From the NCBI GenBank assembly GCA_040544425.1, contig JBEONO010000002.1, positions 282,109 to 346,108 of the forward strand: a stretch of DNA of 64,000 nucleotides. Reading direction: 5' to 3'. Below are positions 62,599-64,000 of this stretch, piece by piece. Source of the stretch: Solimicrobium sp040544425 (GTDB lineage Bacteria; Pseudomonadota; Gammaproteobacteria; Burkholderiales; Burkholderiaceae_D). A program made the position numbers and the translations under genes. Numbering within the stretch: position 1 is the stretch's first letter; every line of letters begins with the position of its first letter. The notes under the pieces are model-generated. The model saw only the letters and a list, made by a program, of their open reading frames with translations. It searched no databases and was not told where the DNA came from.

Positions 62599-62742
62599 TC
62601 AATCAATATGATTTGGGGGAGGAAGCAGAGAATGAAAACGATCTTCACCATCGGGATACCACCATCTGTCAGGAGCAAGATGATGGCAAGAGAGTCTTGC
62701 GGATAATCTTACTGTGACAGAACCAAACCAGATATTTGGCAT
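62599..62742 (-). CDS. candidate 47-aa leader peptide
   Basis: Frame from ATG 62742 to TGA 62599, about 50 nt after the predicted transcript start. It begins MPNIWFGSVTVRLSARL and ends with an acidic and Pro-rich stretch, PDGEDRFHSLLPPPNHID. Acid/proline-rich leader peptides act in magnesium-transport genes of enterics (mgtL-type, corL), by analogy only. No strong ribosome site precedes it, so translation is uncertain. Confidence 0.3.
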   Translation of the reverse strand: MPNIWFGSVTVRLSARLSCHHLAPDRWWYPDGEDRFHSLLPPPNHID

Positions 62743-62798
62743 CTACAACTGTCTGAACAAGTACCCACGAAGGGACTCCACAAAATGAAAACAGGCGA

Positions 62799-62827
62799 AC
62801 TATAGGCTCGCCGATGCATCGTGTCAA
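62799..62827 (-). promoter_or_regulatory. sigma-70 promoter for the NRAMP-mgtC transcript
   Basis: On the minus strand TTGACA (62822-62827), a 17-nt spacer and TATAGT (62799-62804) make a near-consensus promoter. Transcription would start near 62792, giving a leader of about 700 nt before ATG 62095. No other gene between would use it. Confidence 0.8.
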
Positions 62828-62829
62828 CA

Positions 62830-63156
62830 AGTTTTACCGTATCCCCCCGGATAGGATATGATGTGCTGAAATAAATCCATCATGAGTGCATCCAAAGCAG
62901 CTTCTGAATCGATATCAGGCGGACTATACGACAACCCTCTGAGCCATTATCAATAACTCTCAATGTAAGAAAACCTCAAATTATGCCAACTCACAAAACA
63001 CATCCGGAAATATTGGGTATGCGGATTTTGTTGTTGATTAACCGTTTTTTCTTATTTTTGTTTTTCATTGAAAAATCGGATTTTGTTGTTGTAATCGTGT
63101 GCTCATAAGATTATGCTTGATTATCGAATTTGGAATTAGCTGTTGATTCATTTGTA
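62830..63156. other. AT-rich non-coding gap
   Basis: 327 nt between the two divergent promoters. It is notably AT-rich, with GGATTTTGTTGTTG occurring twice in near-identical form (about 63017 and 63077). No gene, terminator or RNA was recognised. Confidence 0.6.
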
Positions 63157-63190
63157 TTGACAAAAGCACCTATTTGCAGTACACTATAAT
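63157..63190 (+). promoter_or_regulatory. sigma-70 promoter of the RHH/PemK-like pair
   Basis: TTGACA (63157-63162), 17 nt, TACACT (63180-63185), with TATAAT (63185-63190) directly overlapping as an alternative -10. It is placed 25-30 nt before ATG 63215, leaving a very short leader, as is common for toxin-antitoxin operons. Confidence 0.65.
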
Positions 63191-63214
63191 TATGATTACT
63201 TGATGGAGAATAAT

Positions 63215-63526
63215 ATGCGTCAATCTATGACTATTCGCTTGGATAAGGACATTCTAGAGGGGGCAAAGATTTTTGCCTCGAAAGACAATAGAACACTCAC
63301 TAATTACATTGAAACCTTGATCCGTAAGGACATCCAAATGAATCAGAAATACACTGAGCAAGAAATTGCATCCTTAGCTAACAACGATTTACCTGTAACT
63401 GTTTTTATGGCAAGTCCGCTTACTGAGCGCATGATTGTAGATGCGTGCGATGATGATACTCCTGAAGAGTTGGCACAACGTCAAAGAAATGTTGATGTGA
63501 TTACCGGCTGGAGTGGTCGCAAATAA
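63215..63526 (+). CDS. RHH antitoxin-like protein
   Basis: A 103-aa protein from ATG 63215, preceded by GGAG. The N-terminus MRQSMTIRLDKDILEGAKIFASKDNRTLTNYIETLIRKDI is a ribbon-helix-helix domain. The C-terminal 55 residues are acidic (VDACDDDTPEELAQ). The stop overlaps the start of the next gene, consistent with an antitoxin-toxin order. AT-rich codon use differs from most of the window. Confidence 0.7.
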   Translation: MRQSMTIRLDKDILEGAKIFASKDNRTLTNYIETLIRKDIQMNQKYTEQEIASLANNDLPVTVFMASPLTERMIVDACDDDTPEELAQRQRNVDVITGWSGRK

Positions 63527-63999
63527 TGCAAAACCCAATTTTGCCAGTTGGATCGTTTGTATGGTGCAGATTTCCATTGCGCGAAGCTCATCGCATTCCT
63601 GGTCCTATGGACCACCTTCACCTCGCTTACGTTGCAGCATCCGGGCAAAACAATCAAGTTCTTACAGTCTATACAACGTCTGTAACTTGGAAGCCAAGCA
63701 CTCCAGTGGCCTTTGGTGTGATAGTTGTTCCGTCTGACGTGGCATCAGCAATGGGTCAACAGCCTTTTTACCTTGACGCGCGCCGTGTTGCAATACTGCC
63801 AGTTACGGACGAGTGGTTCCCGTCTCTTGCGACGGAGTCGCACGGAATTATTAGTCGTGCAAATAAGTCATTTCGAGCAGAGGTTGATCGTGTTCTTACT
63901 GAGGTCTTAGATCGCCACCGTGAAATCGTTGAGCGCTATGGGCCAGAAGCACCTGATCTTCCGGAGAAAAGCGTGTGGACACCACCAAAGCATAGGTAA
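63526..63999 (+). CDS. putative PemK/MazF-like toxin
   Basis: A 157-aa protein. The N-terminus GSFVWCRFPLREAHRIPGPMDHLHLAYV matches the opening of MazF/PemK barrels (GDIVWVxFPxxxGxExxxxRPALV). The next segment, NQVLTVYTTS, fits the second strand pair. The C-terminal half (SFRAEVDRVLTEVLDRHREIVERYG) is a helical extension not seen in canonical MazF. The coupled RHH gene supports a toxin role. The call is tentative; the stop lies at the window edge. Confidence 0.55.
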   Translation: MQNPILPVGSFVWCRFPLREAHRIPGPMDHLHLAYVAASGQNNQVLTVYTTSVTWKPSTPVAFGVIVVPSDVASAMGQQPFYLDARRVAILPVTDEWFPSLATESHGIISRANKSFRAEVDRVLTEVLDRHREIVERYGPEAPDLPEKSVWTPPKHR

Positions 64000-64000
64000 T

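Noticed and set aside
62425..62706. 93-aa plus-strand ORF opposite the NRAMP leader
   Set aside because: Sequence is Arg/Gln-rich and not protein-like, has no good ribosome site, and lies antisense to a transcript with a near-consensus promoter.

Overview
The window looks like chromosomal DNA of a betaproteobacterium of the order Burkholderiales, probably Oxalobacteraceae. This is an inference from gene content and moderate GC: a tsaB-rimI-holD-like block, hpnDE, BtuB-type cobalamin uptake with cobQ, an assimilatory nitrate operon with NasS/NasT, and Pat/HDAC-type protein acetylation genes. No rRNA, tRNA, CRISPR array, prophage or complete insertion sequence was recognised. Most of it is ordinary housekeeping and metabolic DNA, cut by lower-GC patches rich in toxin-antitoxin (TA) remnants and palindromic repeats.

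Layout. 0-3 kb: a receiver-like protein and hpnD-hpnE (squalene branch). 3-4.1 kb: an unusual pentapeptide-repeat protein. 4.2-7.8 kb (minus): an HDAC-family deacetylase followed by a Pat-type protein acetyltransferase. 8-14.3 kb: MscS channel, patatin-like phospholipase, ribA, pirin and small unknown genes. 14.4-15 kb: an antitoxin with a toxin gene interrupted by a stop codon. 15.8-22.2 kb (minus): a cobalamin operon (btuB, permease, ATPase, btuF, cobQ) behind a clear cobalamin riboswitch. 22.3-27.7 kb: TPR protein, radA, alr, lplT and a secreted unknown. 28-32 kb: a HigBA-like pair, small membrane ORFs, GFA and AHSA1-like proteins, and a ribbon-helix-helix antitoxin gene with a 170-bp fold-back element at its 3' end. 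32-35 kb (minus): tsaB-rimI-holD/UDG-like-DUF1853. 35-39.4 kb: PilZ protein, a molybdopterin oxidoreductase subunit, DUF1289 and MarC. 39.5-40.8 kb: an orphan antitoxin, BrnTA remnants and an intact VapBC.

41.0-45.3 kb holds the least explained unit: a tight three-gene operon of a group II PLP decarboxylase, a TPR/ATP-grasp ligase-like protein and a class-V-fold PLP enzyme. It looks like a small undescribed biosynthetic pathway. 45.3-45.45 kb is a palindromic and tandem repeat patch. 45.6-54.15 kb is the assimilatory nitrate/nitrite operon (transporter, nirB, nirD, nasA, nasT, nasS). Its leader shows two A1/G4 hexaloop hairpins and an intrinsic terminator, the expected RNA target of the NasT encoded at the operon end.

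54.2-64 kb: a REP pair, an SPFH protein, a porin fragment, a LysR gene divergent from a cupin-MFS pair, then a minus-strand NRAMP-related transporter and MgtC gene. These two lie behind a near-consensus promoter and a leader of about 700 nt with candidate leader ORFs and hairpins, suggesting attenuation-type metal control. The window closes with an AT-rich RHH/PemK-like TA pair that has its own promoter.
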